NCBI GenBank assembly: GCA_003194525.1
Contig: NBIV01000636.1
Location: forward strand, 1-23,199
DNA length: 23,199 nt
Direction of reading: 5' to 3'
Origin: Gracilariopsis chorda
Taxonomy: Eukaryota > Rhodophyta > Florideophyceae > Gracilariales > Gracilariaceae
Below, one piece after another: positions 9,602 to 18,513 of the stretch. Made by a program: the position numbers and the translations under genes. The notes beneath the pieces were generated by a model. That model did no database searches. It worked only from the letters and a program-made list of their open reading frames with translations, and was not told the origin of the DNA. How positions within the stretch are numbered: position 1 is the stretch's first letter; the number at the start of each line of letters is the position of its first letter.

Positions 9602-12600
9602 GGGCGTTGCACTTCAATTCCGGGTCAGGTGCTTAAGGGCGATGCGGAGGTCAATCTGTTCGTACGAGTTGGGAGTAGTGATGCGAAGGTGAAGGTAGGA
9701 GAGGCGAAACTGCGCGGTGTGGGGGTTGCTGGGGGGCCGGGGACGAGACTTTGTCGTTCTCTACACAACCATCCCCTGCCCTCTACGCAGAGACCTGGAG
9801 AGGACTTCGTGGTTATCTTTAAGACAAATATTTCGTCACACCAAGATGAGAAGTACCCTTATGTTTTTGGGAGTCCCAAGGAACCGCCCACAACTTTGAA
9901 GGAGATGGTTTCAGCGGGTTTGTATGCATGGGACACTGCGATGATGAGTGTCAAAAATGAAGGCGGAGAGGGGAATGAGTCGGTTACACAGCAGTCAGGA
10001 GCAAATTTGAAGACTGTCCACAGAAGTACAGCTTCCAGGACCACTGCAAGATAAGTCAAGCGCCTTCCCGCTGTTGCTGGTACACCATCAAGCATTTTGG
10101 TGACCAAAGCGCCGGTGAAGAGCCTTGAGAGCGGTGGAGAGGCTCCGGTGACAACCCGTCAGAGCGGTGGAGGAACATCAGGTGCTATTTCGGGCGGCTC
10201 TGGAAACCGAGGAGGCCCTTAAGTCGGAGCAAGCTCCGCTGATGACGTCATAGAGGTGCTTGTACTCCCCAGGAACGATCTTGATCCGGAGGAGAGGGTT
10301 TTATATGATGAAAGTGATGCTGTTTCTTCGGAAGAGGTGGATAACAGTTTGGGGGTCTTAGAAATCCATTGATATCATTATGGCCAGCAAAATTGCGTAA
10401 TCGATATCCACAACATTCGATTTCGGAAGAACATGGTTCGTTCGAAGAATGACAAACATCTTCGAGATTCTTCGAACAAACTGAGGAAATTCGGATGGCT
10501 CCCTTCTCTTGGGTCGATTGCGGTGGCCCTGTTGGAGGATGTGCCGGTTCTTGACGCTATTGATGCGAGTGGGCGTTTGGTTGTTCCTGTGGTTTTGGTG
10601 GACGGCTTCCATCGAGTGAGTGTTCTACTGGACCTCGAGCAGGATGGTGCGAGATGAGCACGGATTACTGCTGGTTTGAACTTCCCGCTTTGGGAACGGA
10701 ACGACGGCTGGAGAATGACATTGAATGAGTTGTTGTGGCTGGGGAAGACGTTGAATGATTTGAGCTCCAATGGTCTGGTGATGCCCTTCGCAGATAAGAT
10801 TCACACTGCTGTTTCGTTTATTCGTAATGGCATAGAGCAGGATGGGTATGAGTTGTCGAAGCTTAAACCAAGCCAAATCACGGGGGTGTTGTGGAGCAGT
10901 GAGACGAATGGGAAAGAAGGGAAGATACGTCATTTCAATCGCCATTCTGCTCTTGCTCTGAAGTTTGCGCGTAATCCCAGTCTGTTAGAGTTCTTCGATG
11001 TGGTGTGGCAGGAGACGACTCAAATTGGAATCATTCATGTTTCTAGTTATATTATGCTTGGAATGTCAGGGGATAGGTTTCGTTTTACTATCCAATGTCT
11101 ACAGGCACATGTTCGAGTGTGGTCGGCGGCCACTGTGAAGGTGGTACCGTTTGAGAATTTCCGAAAGTACTTCTTCGACTGCGCTTCTAGAAAGTATGAC
11201 ATTAGCAGTGAGCTGGGGAGTTCCATGAAGAAAAAAAAAAAGGAAAAGGAAGTGATGAATACCACGGTTACCATCGGCGATTCTGACCGGACTGTGTCAA
11301 AGTATATCAAATCTCGTCTGGGGAAGTGGTATACGAAAGGGAAACGCAGTTCACTGGAGTCAAGAGTGAGTAATAAGGTGAAAGAGGTTCGTAGGACGTT
11401 GTCCAGCGCTTTGTCGGGCATGCAGGGACAGGATGCTACTGCTGCTGCTACTTCTGCAGCCGATGTGGACGTAATCGAGTTGCTTGGTCTGAATGAAGAA
11501 GCTGCTCAGGAGCCTCCAAACGATGACCAGGAGCCTCGAAGAAGTAAGCGAATCTCAAGGAAGCGTATATTGGAGGTCCTGGACGAAGATGAAGATGAAC
11601 AGTCATTTGATTTTGAGCCACCGGTGAGGAGGCAGAGACGATCGAATCGTAAGCCGACTGCACCTGGCGTGAAGCGACCTGTCTTTGGTATCTCGCAGGA
11701 GGTGGTGGAGGTGCTGCATCGTATGGAAAGGAGAGATTTGAAGAGGTGGTTGACAGCACAGGAGATCATTGTGCTCCAGTCAAGCGAGGATGAAGCTCAG
11801 GAGGACTTTGTGGATGATGAAGAAGACGACGCAGAGAAGCAGCAAACCGCAGGCAGTTTTGACGATAAGAATCATGACAAGCTTCCCGCTGGCTTAAGTA
11901 AGCCTGGAGAGCTGGCTATGGGAGCGGACATGTCTTGGGTGAACCTGGTATACTCGTTGCCAGGTGGGTGGCCTGCAAGTGGAAATGCAGTGAAGCATTC
12001 CCATCCATGGATGCAGAGGATAAATCTGAGGAAGCACCATCGGGCGGAGTGCCTATCACCTGATGACTTCCGAATGGTTTATCATGCTTTGTACTGGCGT
12101 GCGTCGCGCAAAATGCACAAAAAGATGGGTACTACGACACGTGCAGTGCTGGGCGTGAAGATGCCGTCATCAGGAACGGCATAGAATGACCAGGAAGCAT
12201 TATGGATGGCCGCTTTTGAGAGAGAGGACTTGGCTCGTGTTTACTTTGCGAAGAAGAGAGTGGAGCTGTCGGAGAGAGGGTTTTGTGTGCTGGAGAATTT
12301 CGGGACCGATGAAGGCATGACGAGTGAGACTTCGAAGAGGGGACTGCAAATGGACGAAGATGTGATAGGAGAACTGATGGACTTCTTCGAACGCGACTTT
12401 GTTTCGCAACCGGATCTCACGAACGAAGCGAATCGTGTTTTCTGGAATATGATCATCAATGAAGGAGGGGTAAAGGATGTTAAGAATGGTATCAAGGCGC
12501 TGGGGCGTTTCATCACAACCAAACGAGGGATTGCGGACAGAATTTAGGAGCTTGAAAACGGTGCGGTTCTTGCTCGAAAGAGAGCCATGTTGGATGCTAG

Positions 12601-13327
12601 GCTCGGTCAGATTGCAGTGGCTCTCGGGGTGTCTGAAGGTGGAACGATGTATGCCCCTCACATGGGTGGCCGTATCCTTTGTACTGGAGAGGATTGTCCG
12701 AGGCAGGTGCTACACACGGATTTCAGGGGTTTGAAGGAGAATGACAGGATGAGAAATGTGAACCCGGGGTATTTTGAAATGGCATCGGGACCGGATGCGT
12801 TCATGATTTGGGTTTTTGAACGGTCACATACTCTAACAATGACACGGGGTAGCTTGAAAGAGCTTTCGGCTTCTATGATGGTTCGCAAGTTCAGAGTTCC
12901 ACCGTTTTCTGTGTTCATTGGAAGAGGGGATGTATTTCATGCTGGGGCTGGGTAAAATGATGCAATAGCGAAAGGCTATTGGATGCCATACCATATGTAC
13001 TTTGTACCTGAGGGATACAATCTCCCGGATGCGGTGCATAGGCAAAGCGGTTTCCGCCCTCCCTTTTTTAATGATGAAAAGGACCGTGACGATTTATGTG
13101 AGGTGGGAGGAGGGGAAGAGGAGCGGGGAGATGAAGCTGACGATAGAGATGTAGTTATGGAAGAAGCCGAAGGTGAGAACCCGTCGGATGAGGAGGACGA
13201 TGAGGATATACTGAAACCAGCGGAAATGAACACTGATGGAGATTATGAACAGGAGGATGACGATGAGGGTGAAATGGTTCCTAAAGAAGCAGAGGGTCCG
13301 ATAGTTGAGGACGATGAAAGCGATTGA
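9602..13327 (+). pseudogene. ParB-like nuclease fold fused to a 2OG-Fe(II) dioxygenase, with in-frame stops
   Basis: A single frame of 1,242 codons runs from 9602 to the TGA at 13325-13327. It has seven internal stops (10052 TAA, 10220 TAA, 10370 TGA, 10655 TGA, 12182 TAG, 12545 TAG, 12953 TAA) and no frameshift. The first 250 or so codons are unassigned. The segment 10490-10620 resembles a ParB/sulfiredoxin fold: LPSLGSIAVALLEDVPVLDA, then VVLVDGFHRVSVLLDL with DGFHR at 10601-10615. Next come a basic middle with KKKKK near 11229, a segment EPRRSKRISRKR, and an acidic stretch. The C-terminal domain has HTDF (iron ligands H at 12713 and D at 12719), then PPFSVFIGRGDVFHAGAG with the distal His at 12938, and WMPYHMYFVP, which is the HxD...H order of 2OG-Fe(II) oxygenases. 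A very acidic tail ends the frame. Predicted role: nucleic-acid recognition or cleavage coupled to oxidation, plausibly of a base. The substrate is not shown. The ParB call is weaker than the dioxygenase call. No upstream ATG is certain. Confidence 0.75.
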
Positions 13328-13384
13328 TAATGATAAGTAAACTAGTGATATTCGTTTGTTAAATTTGATGATTGCTTTTTGATC

Positions 13385-13410
13385 TTTATAGTTAATGTTT
13401 ATAGTTAATG
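13385..13410. repeat. 13-bp direct tandem duplication
   Basis: TTTATAGTTAATG occurs twice head to tail just after the stop of the dioxygenase frame. Confidence 0.85.
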
Positions 13411-13447
13411 GGAGAGGTGTACTACGATGAGGATTACTTTTTATGCG

Positions 13448-13465
13448 GCTTCATTCGAATGAAGC
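13448..13465. repeat. Perfect 18-bp palindrome
   Basis: GCTTCATTCGAATGAAGC reads the same on both strands. It has no loop, which fits a dimeric protein site better than a terminator. Confidence 0.8.
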
Positions 13466-13914
13466 GTAATAATGAAGGGATGATGTCTACAAAGATTTCC
13501 CTTTGTTATATTCCATAAAAAAAGGTCTAAAAGTATGAGAAAAAAACTTGGGATGGGTGTATTGGAGGGGAGAATGAAGGGGCAGCTCATATGAAACACG
13601 AATGGATGTAAAATTGAGTATGGGATTATGTATGAGAATTGAAGGAGATTGTACGAGTGTGAAGGATCCCGTTGTTATAGCCAAATACCGCTATTTTCCA
13701 TTCTGTTGATATAGAAAGTACTGGTTCTTTTCATACATGAATGCATTGTGGCGTGCTTGATGTATGAAGAAGAGTGAAGAGGGTGAAGGCATTATCGTGT
13801 AGAGGTTCAAAATATTGTTTTGTGTGTTGGGAGGGACAAGGTGTGAGCACATGAGAAAATGATAAGCGGTGCATTTAAGCAGTGACGACGTTGGTTCAAG
13901 TGAAGAGGTGGGAC

Positions 13915-13996
13915 ATTCATTATCGACTTTTGAAAATTCATTCACGACTCTTGAACATTCATTCACGACTCTTGAAGATTCATGTCATTTGAGAAC
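13915..13996. repeat. 21-bp tandem repeat, about 3.9 copies
   Basis: Units of the type ATTCATTCACGACTCTTGAA plus one base begin at 13915, 13936, 13957 and 13978 (the last partial and diverged). The middle two are nearly identical. The array runs into the start codon of the following ORF at 13982, so it could be promoter or 5'-leader sequence. Confidence 0.9.
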
Positions 13997-14668
13997 ATCC
14001 ACACTCACCATGACTACTATTTGCAGTTTTTGGTCAGTGAGCTTGGGGTTGGGACGATGATGGGAGGGGATGGTGGGGAGGGAGGTGCGGGCGAGGGTGG
14101 TCGAGGAGGAGGGGTAGGGGGAGGTGGAGGGAGAAGAATGGATGGGTTCTACCACGATGTGAAGGAACTATTGAGGAGCGCTGGGGGAGTGCTTAAGGAG
14201 CGTTTGGATGAGTGTATTGAGGAGGTTATCGTGGAGTTGGGAGGGATGGTTCTGAGTGAGTCAGAGGATGGAGTGCCGATGGGTGCTGTGGCTGAGTTGC
14301 GCCGGAGGGTGAGGGAGGCTGGTGTGTGGGCAGAGCAGCACGTCGATGGGGTTGTGGCGTGTGTGGGAGAGGAGCTTGGGAGGCTGTGGAAGGAGAATGA
14401 GGAGTTGGGAGGACGAATTTTGGAGTTGGAGAAGCGGCTTGTACTGGTGGACAGGGCTGTGCATCTAGTCGAGGATATGCGGAACAAGATGTATGGAGGT
14501 GGAGGGGAAGGTGGGGTGGGAGGTGCTGTCGGGAGTGGGTCTCCGGTTACTCCTGGAGGTAGAGGGAGCGTGAAAAGGAGGTTGGAGGAGAAGGACGAAG
14601 AAGGATTGGAGGTTAAGAGTCAGTTGAAGAGGAGGCATGGAAAGAGGGAAGAGGGAGAAGAAGGCTAG
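13982..14668 (+). CDS. Glycine-rich coiled-coil protein, intact ORF, unknown function
   Basis: This is an uninterrupted 228-codon ORF from ATG 13982, unlike its broken neighbours. After an N-terminal MSFENIHTHHDYYLQFL segment there is a Gly/Glu/Arg low-complexity linker. An alpha-helical part follows, with heptads (WKENEELGGRILELEKRLVL, about codons 139-160), then a second Gly-rich stretch and a strongly charged tail (KRRLEEKDEEG, KRRHGKREEGEEG). No family is recognised. The coding strand is extremely purine-rich, so the long open frame may be partly favoured by composition. Coiled coil plus basic tail suggests a scaffolding or nucleic-acid-associated role, by inference only. A shorter protein starting at an internal ATG (14057 or 14138) cannot be excluded. 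Confidence 0.55.
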   Translation: MSFENIHTHHDYYLQFLVSELGVGTMMGGDGGEGGAGEGGRGGGVGGGGGRRMDGFYHDVKELLRSAGGVLKERLDECIEEVIVELGGMVLSESEDGVPMGAVAELRRRVREAGVWAEQHVDGVVACVGEELGRLWKENEELGGRILELEKRLVLVDRAVHLVEDMRNKMYGGGGEGGVGGAVGSGSPVTPGGRGSVKRRLEEKDEEGLEVKSQLKRRHGKREEGEEG

Positions 14669-14727
14669 TGATGTTTAGGAGTGTCTTTGAGGCTGTTAGG
14701 ACGACGGAATGGGTGGTATTGGAATCT

Positions 14728-14742
14728 GACGCACGGTGCGTC
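14728..14742. repeat. 15-bp palindrome
   Basis: GACGCAC-G-GTGCGTC, perfect around one central base. Confidence 0.8.
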
Positions 14743-14866
14743 GGGTGTGTGAAAACGGAGAGAGCTGCCCAGATGAGTTCCTGAGGATGATTTGAAAGTC
14801 AAACTAGGGCAGTATGAAGTTTGAAATTCAAAAGTTGGAAAGAAAAATGTTAGTTTTGGTTGGGTG

Positions 14867-14909
14867 CTCGAAATAGCGCTGGCCGCGCAGCGGCCAGCGC
14901 CATTTCGAG
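14867..14909. repeat. 19-bp-stem hairpin with 3-base loop
   Basis: CTCGAAAT and GCGCTGGCCGC pair with GCGGCCAGCGC and ATTTCGAG around the loop GCA, with one mismatch (A14875/C14901). It lies about 200 bp downstream of the coiled-coil ORF. It could be an RNA 3'-end hairpin or a foldback insertion. Confidence 0.9.
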
Positions 14910-15208
14910 ATCTGTGTCTAGCTTTTAGTGGAGAATGAACTTGCTCCAAACTTGAAACTAGCGATGCGCAGTGCAGGTGAGGCAAGGCTCTGTAAGATAT
15001 GGAAGTGTGAATTCCAAAAAAATTTTTTTTAACTTGGCAGGCGCCAGAAACTAGCAGAATCTATCATTTTCGTAGTATCTTTGAGCCTTTGCCTAAGAAA
15101 TTTGCAATCTAGCACCTCTATCTAGCATTCCGAGAACACAGACGATCATCTACGCAATCCTCATCAACCATCGGAAAACTTGGTTGCAGATGATTCAACC
15201 GAACCATA

Positions 15209-15472
15209 ATGGAATCGGTCAGAGCCTCACTTGCCACAGCCAAGCTCCGGCCCGAATTCTGGGAAGATAACACCAGAGACACGATCTTAAAATATAATCT
15301 TATCCACCACGCCATTATCAACAACTCACCCTACCATTTGTGGCACGGTACAAAACCAACCTTAAAGCGGTTATACAACTTTGGAGAACGGGAAACATAC
15401 TCATATACGCCCCGAAGAAAAAAATGGGGAACAGAGCACAACCCGCAAGATATATGTACGATGCATCACTGA
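15209..15472 (+). pseudogene. Copia integrase fragment
   Basis: The segment LRPEFWEDNTRDTILKYNLI, then SPYHLWHGTKPTLKRLYNFG, matches the end of the copia integrase catalytic core (PEFW, then N-R-P-Y-LW, G-KP-L--L--FG). The upstream catalytic D-D residues are absent. It starts abruptly near 15200 and ends at TGA 15470. Confidence 0.8.
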
Positions 15473-15532
15473 CGACAATCATCGTACTCAAATCTGCAGA
15501 CGAACACCTATCAACAGATTAGAGCCAAAAAC

Positions 15533-16669
15533 TTGCATCCCTATCACAACCGAACCGATCCCAACATCATCACCACCCGAGCTTTCAAAACAAAACTTCA
15601 ACCCCAAACACAACCACCAAAATCAATAGAGGTCGGCACACCGCCCCCCAGCAACCTGATACAAGCACTTAGATACCCAGATGCATCGATTTGGCAAGAC
15701 GCGCACAACCAAGAAATTCACAACCTCGATGTACATCGTAGCATACAATGGCTCCCAACACACTTCCGCCCGCTATCAGAAACCGTAATCTGCGTAATGA
15801 TGATTTACAGGTATAAATTTTCAGCAGAAGGGAAATTCACGGAACGTAAAGCACGATGAAACTTACGTGTCGACCTCATGAAAACAGAGCTCCACTACGA
15901 TCCTAACGACACCACTACATACACAGCGGACCGAACTACACAATGACTTCTCATCGAACTGCACGCAGCATTCAAGTATCCAATGCAACATATCGATATC
16001 AAATCGACATCCCTCCATGAAGCATACAACCACGACAAACCAGGGTATTTAAAACAAATGCCACAGTTTGATGGTACATATACACACAATAGCACCTATG
16101 GCTGGCTGACAAGTAACATATATGGATGCCCACCAGCCACGTATTAGTACAACCACAGCCTCAAGCAGTTTATCACCAAACTTCACTTCACGCCATTCGA
16201 AGACGACCCGTGCCTTTACACCAATGTATTGGACACAGGATTCATCCTACTACGCACCACGATAGATGATTTCCTCATTCTAGCGTGCCACCAAAGCCAC
16301 ATCAACAACCTGCATCATGAACTACTCAAGAAGTACAAGGTCAAAGGCTTCGGACAGCCCACCCGATTACCTAACTGGAAAATAAGACGAACAACCGAAG
16401 GCATCCATATCTCCCAACCCGAAACCATTGAATTCATCCTAACACAAACGAAAGTGATGGAATACAACGCACTTCATACACCCTACACCACATTTAAACA
16501 CATTGATCAAGAGAAACCCATCAAGTCACTAAGCAGCGAGCAAGCGACACGATGCCACCAAAGTCTTCGACACATACGCTATGTCACAGACAGCACACGC
16601 CCCGATATTTTCTATAGTACAAAAAGATTGGCACAACACATGAATACCCCCAACGCTCATCATTTGTAA
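15533..16669 (+). pseudogene. Copia reverse transcriptase, broken
   Basis: The same frame as the integrase piece runs through the RT domain. It contains ALRYPDASIWQDAHNQEI at the start, YKFSAEGKFTERKAR, then DIKSTSLHEA (normally a D-x-A-FL motif), and the catalytic-centre region TIDDFLILA (about 16259-16285), where YVDD is expected. The end is KVKGFGQPTRLPNWKI and YVTDSTRPDIFYSTKRLAQ. In-frame stops occur at 15857 (TGA), after DRTTQ near 15943 (TGA) and after PPATY near 16145 (TAG). It encodes no working enzyme. Confidence 0.85.
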
Positions 16670-17240
16670 GCCCTTAAGACCTTGCTTCGCTACCTCAAAG
16701 GTATCCGAACCCGCGGCCTACTATACTGCCACAAACTGCAACCGACAACCAGCATCAGAATACTCACTGCTTACGATCTACAGTGACGCAGACTTATCCA
16801 ATGCAACGAACAGAAAATCAGTCACTGGCAACATGCATCTTCTGTCTAACACCTTCATCTCATGGAAATCGAGCCGGCAAAAAGTAGTAGCCTCTCCACC
16901 ACAGATGCTGAATGCGTCTCAGCCACAAGCGCAACGAGACACACCTACTGGCTTCGAATCCTTCTAGCCTCAGCGTGACATCCGTGCACCTGACCAAAAC
17001 TTCAAAATATAAACAACCATTCGGCGGTTTTTATCGCCAAAAACCAAGCGCGGACGAAACGGCGCAAGTACATAGACATCAGACACCACTACCTTCAACA
17101 TCACTCCGCACGTAATCAGATAACCCCCATATGGATATCGACAAAAGACATGCTCGCCGACGTACTTACGAAACATCTTCATCGCGACAGGTTCAGAACA
17201 CTGAGAAAATTCTTTTAGGTCAGCCCTCTCCCACTTCCGA
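16670..17240 (+). pseudogene. Copia RNase H and C-terminus, broken
   Basis: Following a TAA at 16667, LLRYLKGIRTRGLLY continues the RT/RNase H junction. A second frame carries YSDADLSNATNRKSVTG and FISWKSSRQKVVAS, the RNase H core. A third carries YIDIRHHYLQ and DMLADVLTKHLHRDRFRTLR, the usual copia pol C-terminus. Several frame changes are needed. Confidence 0.78.
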
Positions 17241-17331
17241 ATGCGAAGCAGCAACTGGGGACTGTCAATCAGCATTGAATCCCTGCTGCTTCACATTCTT
17301 CAGCAAAGCCAATCAGCAATACAGTAGCTAG

Positions 17332-18077
17332 CGGCTTATAACGAGCGGCAGTGCCAGATCAAGAAGTAAACAGGACGACCAGAGTCTTCCGCTCCCAGAA
17401 TGTACACAACTAAATGCGCTTGAACATGATCATCCTGAACAAAAGGTGGGTCATTTTCAAAGATTTAAAAAGAATTTAAAGATAGAACGCATTAAACTCC
17501 TTCAAAATCCGTCCATTTGTTCTTCATAGCCTGCAAAATACTTATTTTATGACAAAATTGGAGTTGGCATACGCAAAAAAACCTGTACTGGACATTGTAA
17601 ATACGCCATTTCGTATCCCGTGAACAAACTATGGGTGAACAGCGCCATTTTATAAGACAAACTTACTGTTAAATGTAATGTGTGTCTTTAGAGCACCCCT
17701 AGTGTCTATCCGCCCGGATGTAATGTTGCCAAATGATTATTTTTTGAAGGTTTTGAACCTTTCATACACGCGTCAGGAACGGTGTTTTTGAATCAAAAGT
17801 ACGTTTTTGATATCAAAAAAGCCGGTTTTCTGAAGCTCTGTAGTAAATTAGTCATATTTTACAAGCACATCTCTATCAAACCATCTGGTTGTCTTATGTT
17901 TGTGCTTCTCACCGAGCACAAACAACAGAAACTTAGAATTTTTGCTATACAAAAACATGTTGCGTAACTTATACAGACTACAAAAGGCAAAAAATCCAAT
18001 CAAAGTAACTAAAATTAAACGTAAAGGTGATTGTTTTGACCTCATATCAGGTCAGCGGTCCGATAAACACTAGTGGT
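17332..18077. other. AT-rich region without recognised genes
   Basis: About 750 bp between the copia relic and the inverted repeat. Only short, low-quality ORFs are present on both strands (for example 17782-17967), and none shows a known motif. No LTR, tRNA or hairpin array was seen. Confidence 0.55.
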
Positions 18078-18225
18078 TGAGTAAATGAGTAAATTTTTTA
18101 TTTTTGGAGATAGATTTACTCACGATCAACTCTACTGGAGTGGGTATCTCCAAAAAATTTGGCATTTTGAGTAAATCTATCTCCAAACAGCAGACAAGAT
18201 GGCGACAGATTTACTCATTTACTCA
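18078..18225. repeat. 148-bp nested inverted repeat (MITE/foldback-like)
   Basis: The outer arms TGAGTAAATGAGTAAAT (18078-18094) and their perfect complement (18209-18225) enclose inner 20-bp arms. The inner pair is TTTGGAGATAGATTTACTCA (18103-18122) with its perfect complement at 18168-18187. The TGAGTAAAT core thus recurs in both arm pairs. No clear target-site duplication is visible, and there is no coding capacity. Confidence 0.92.
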
Positions 18226-18316
18226 TATAGAGATGCGAGTAGCGTTACGTCACTTGGCAAATGAATCAAACGTTCACGCCAAATGTAACGAAACACATAC
18301 TCAATCCAACTCCCCC

Positions 18317-18490
18317 CTTCCTACTCCCTCCCTCCTCCTTCCTTCCTCCATCCACCACTTCCTCCTGTCTCTTCCCTCCCTCCTCCCTCCTTCCTCAATC
18401 CATAACTTTCATCTGTCTCTTCCCTCCCTCCTCCTTTCTTCCTCAATCCACAACTTCGTTCTGTTTCTTCCCTCCCTCCTCTTTCTCATA
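18317..18490. repeat. 48-bp polypyrimidine tandem repeat, about 3.5 copies
   Basis: Similar blocks such as CTGTCTCTTCCCTCCCTCCT recur at 18365, 18413 and 18461, a 48-base period, with an older diverged copy upstream. Translated, it gives a 16-residue repeat of the type SLPSLLxxSSIHNF in an ORF that leads into the gypsy relic. The repeat is probably non-coding, and the ORF is a by-product of composition and a period divisible by 3. Confidence 0.85.
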
Positions 18491-18513
18491 CCATTCATTT
18501 CTTTCCTCGTAAT

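Larger units (their letters stand above)
8856..9604. repeat. Hairpin-dense region (about 27 short perfect palindromes)
   Basis: There is no convincing ORF here, but short perfect stem-loops follow each other every 20-30 bases. Examples are ACCCA/TGGGT (8856-8867), CGGC-GAA-GCCG (8889-8899), CCGC-GTGA-GCGG (8963-8974), CCTC-AGTA-GAGG (8983-8994), CCAC-GTAA-GTGG (9002-9013), GGGTAGC/GCTACCC (9047-9067), GTCGC-GAGA-GCGAC (9118-9131), CGGC-AAT-GCCG (9141-9151), CCCT-ATAC-AGGG (9164-9175) and CCAAT-ATG-ATTGG (9183-9195). Further ones are CCCCA-AGT-TGGGG (9322-9334), CCCA-GAAA-TGGG (9397-9408), GGCCAA/TTGGCC (9472-9490), CCCAC-CATT-GTGGG (9516-9529), CCGATA-A-TATCGG (9556-9568) and CCCTC-ACT-GAGGG (9592-9604). 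Several loops are GNRA-type (GTGA, GTAA, GAGA, GCAA, GAAA). The stems differ in sequence, so this is not a simple tandem repeat or a CRISPR. Confidence 0.85.
13328..13981. other. AT-rich intergenic region with small repeats
   Basis: There is no supported gene between the ParB-dioxygenase frame and the next ORF. The region contains a 13-bp direct duplication, an 18-bp palindrome and a 21-bp tandem repeat, listed separately. Short ORFs here are not credible. It probably holds the 3' end of one gene and the promoter of the next. Confidence 0.6.
14669..15189. other. Intergenic region with two strong hairpins
   Basis: There is no supported gene. It holds the hairpins at 14728-14742 and 14867-14909, an A/T tract near 15017-15032 (AAAAAAATTTTTTTT), and the left edge of the copia relic. 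The right boundary of the putative 1-15 kb element may lie here, but I found no terminal repeat that pairs with anything inside the window. Confidence 0.5.
15190..17240 (+). mobile_element. Ty1/copia retrotransposon relic (partial integrase, reverse transcriptase, RNase H)
   Basis: This is a 5'-truncated copia pol region. Most of it can be followed in frame +2 with in-frame stops, then in other frames after about 16740. Order: C-terminal part of the integrase core, linker, reverse transcriptase, RNase H and the terminal ADVLTK motif, which is the Ty1/copia order (integrase before RT). Gag, protease, the zinc-binding part of the integrase and recognisable LTRs are missing. It sits immediately beside the putative cargo-bearing region and shares no obvious repeats with it. 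Confidence 0.88.

Noticed and set aside
8856..9604. CRISPR array or ribosomal RNA fragment
   Set aside because: The repeats share no sequence and have no constant spacer, which excludes CRISPR. I looked for conserved rRNA signatures (for example GTGCCAGC and ACACACCGCC) and found none.
9498..9900. Small plus-strand ORFs at 9498-9692 and 9717-9899
   Set aside because: They overlap the hairpin array or lie in another frame over the start of the ParB-dioxygenase frame, and show no motif or plausible start context.
9602..13327. Ciliate-type stop reassignment (TAA/TAG as Gln)
   Set aside because: Only seven stops occur in 1,242 codons while CAA and CAG are frequent in the same frame. Two of the stops are TGA, and nearby retroelements look ordinarily decayed. 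Kept only as a remote alternative.
14057..14140. Glycine-rich segment as a collagen-like or silk-like repeat
   Set aside because: There is no regular G-x-y or other periodic pattern. It is better explained by the G-rich strand composition.
15000..15190. LTR of the copia relic
   Set aside because: No matching direct repeat was seen after 17240, and no TG...CA ends with a primer-binding site were recognisable.
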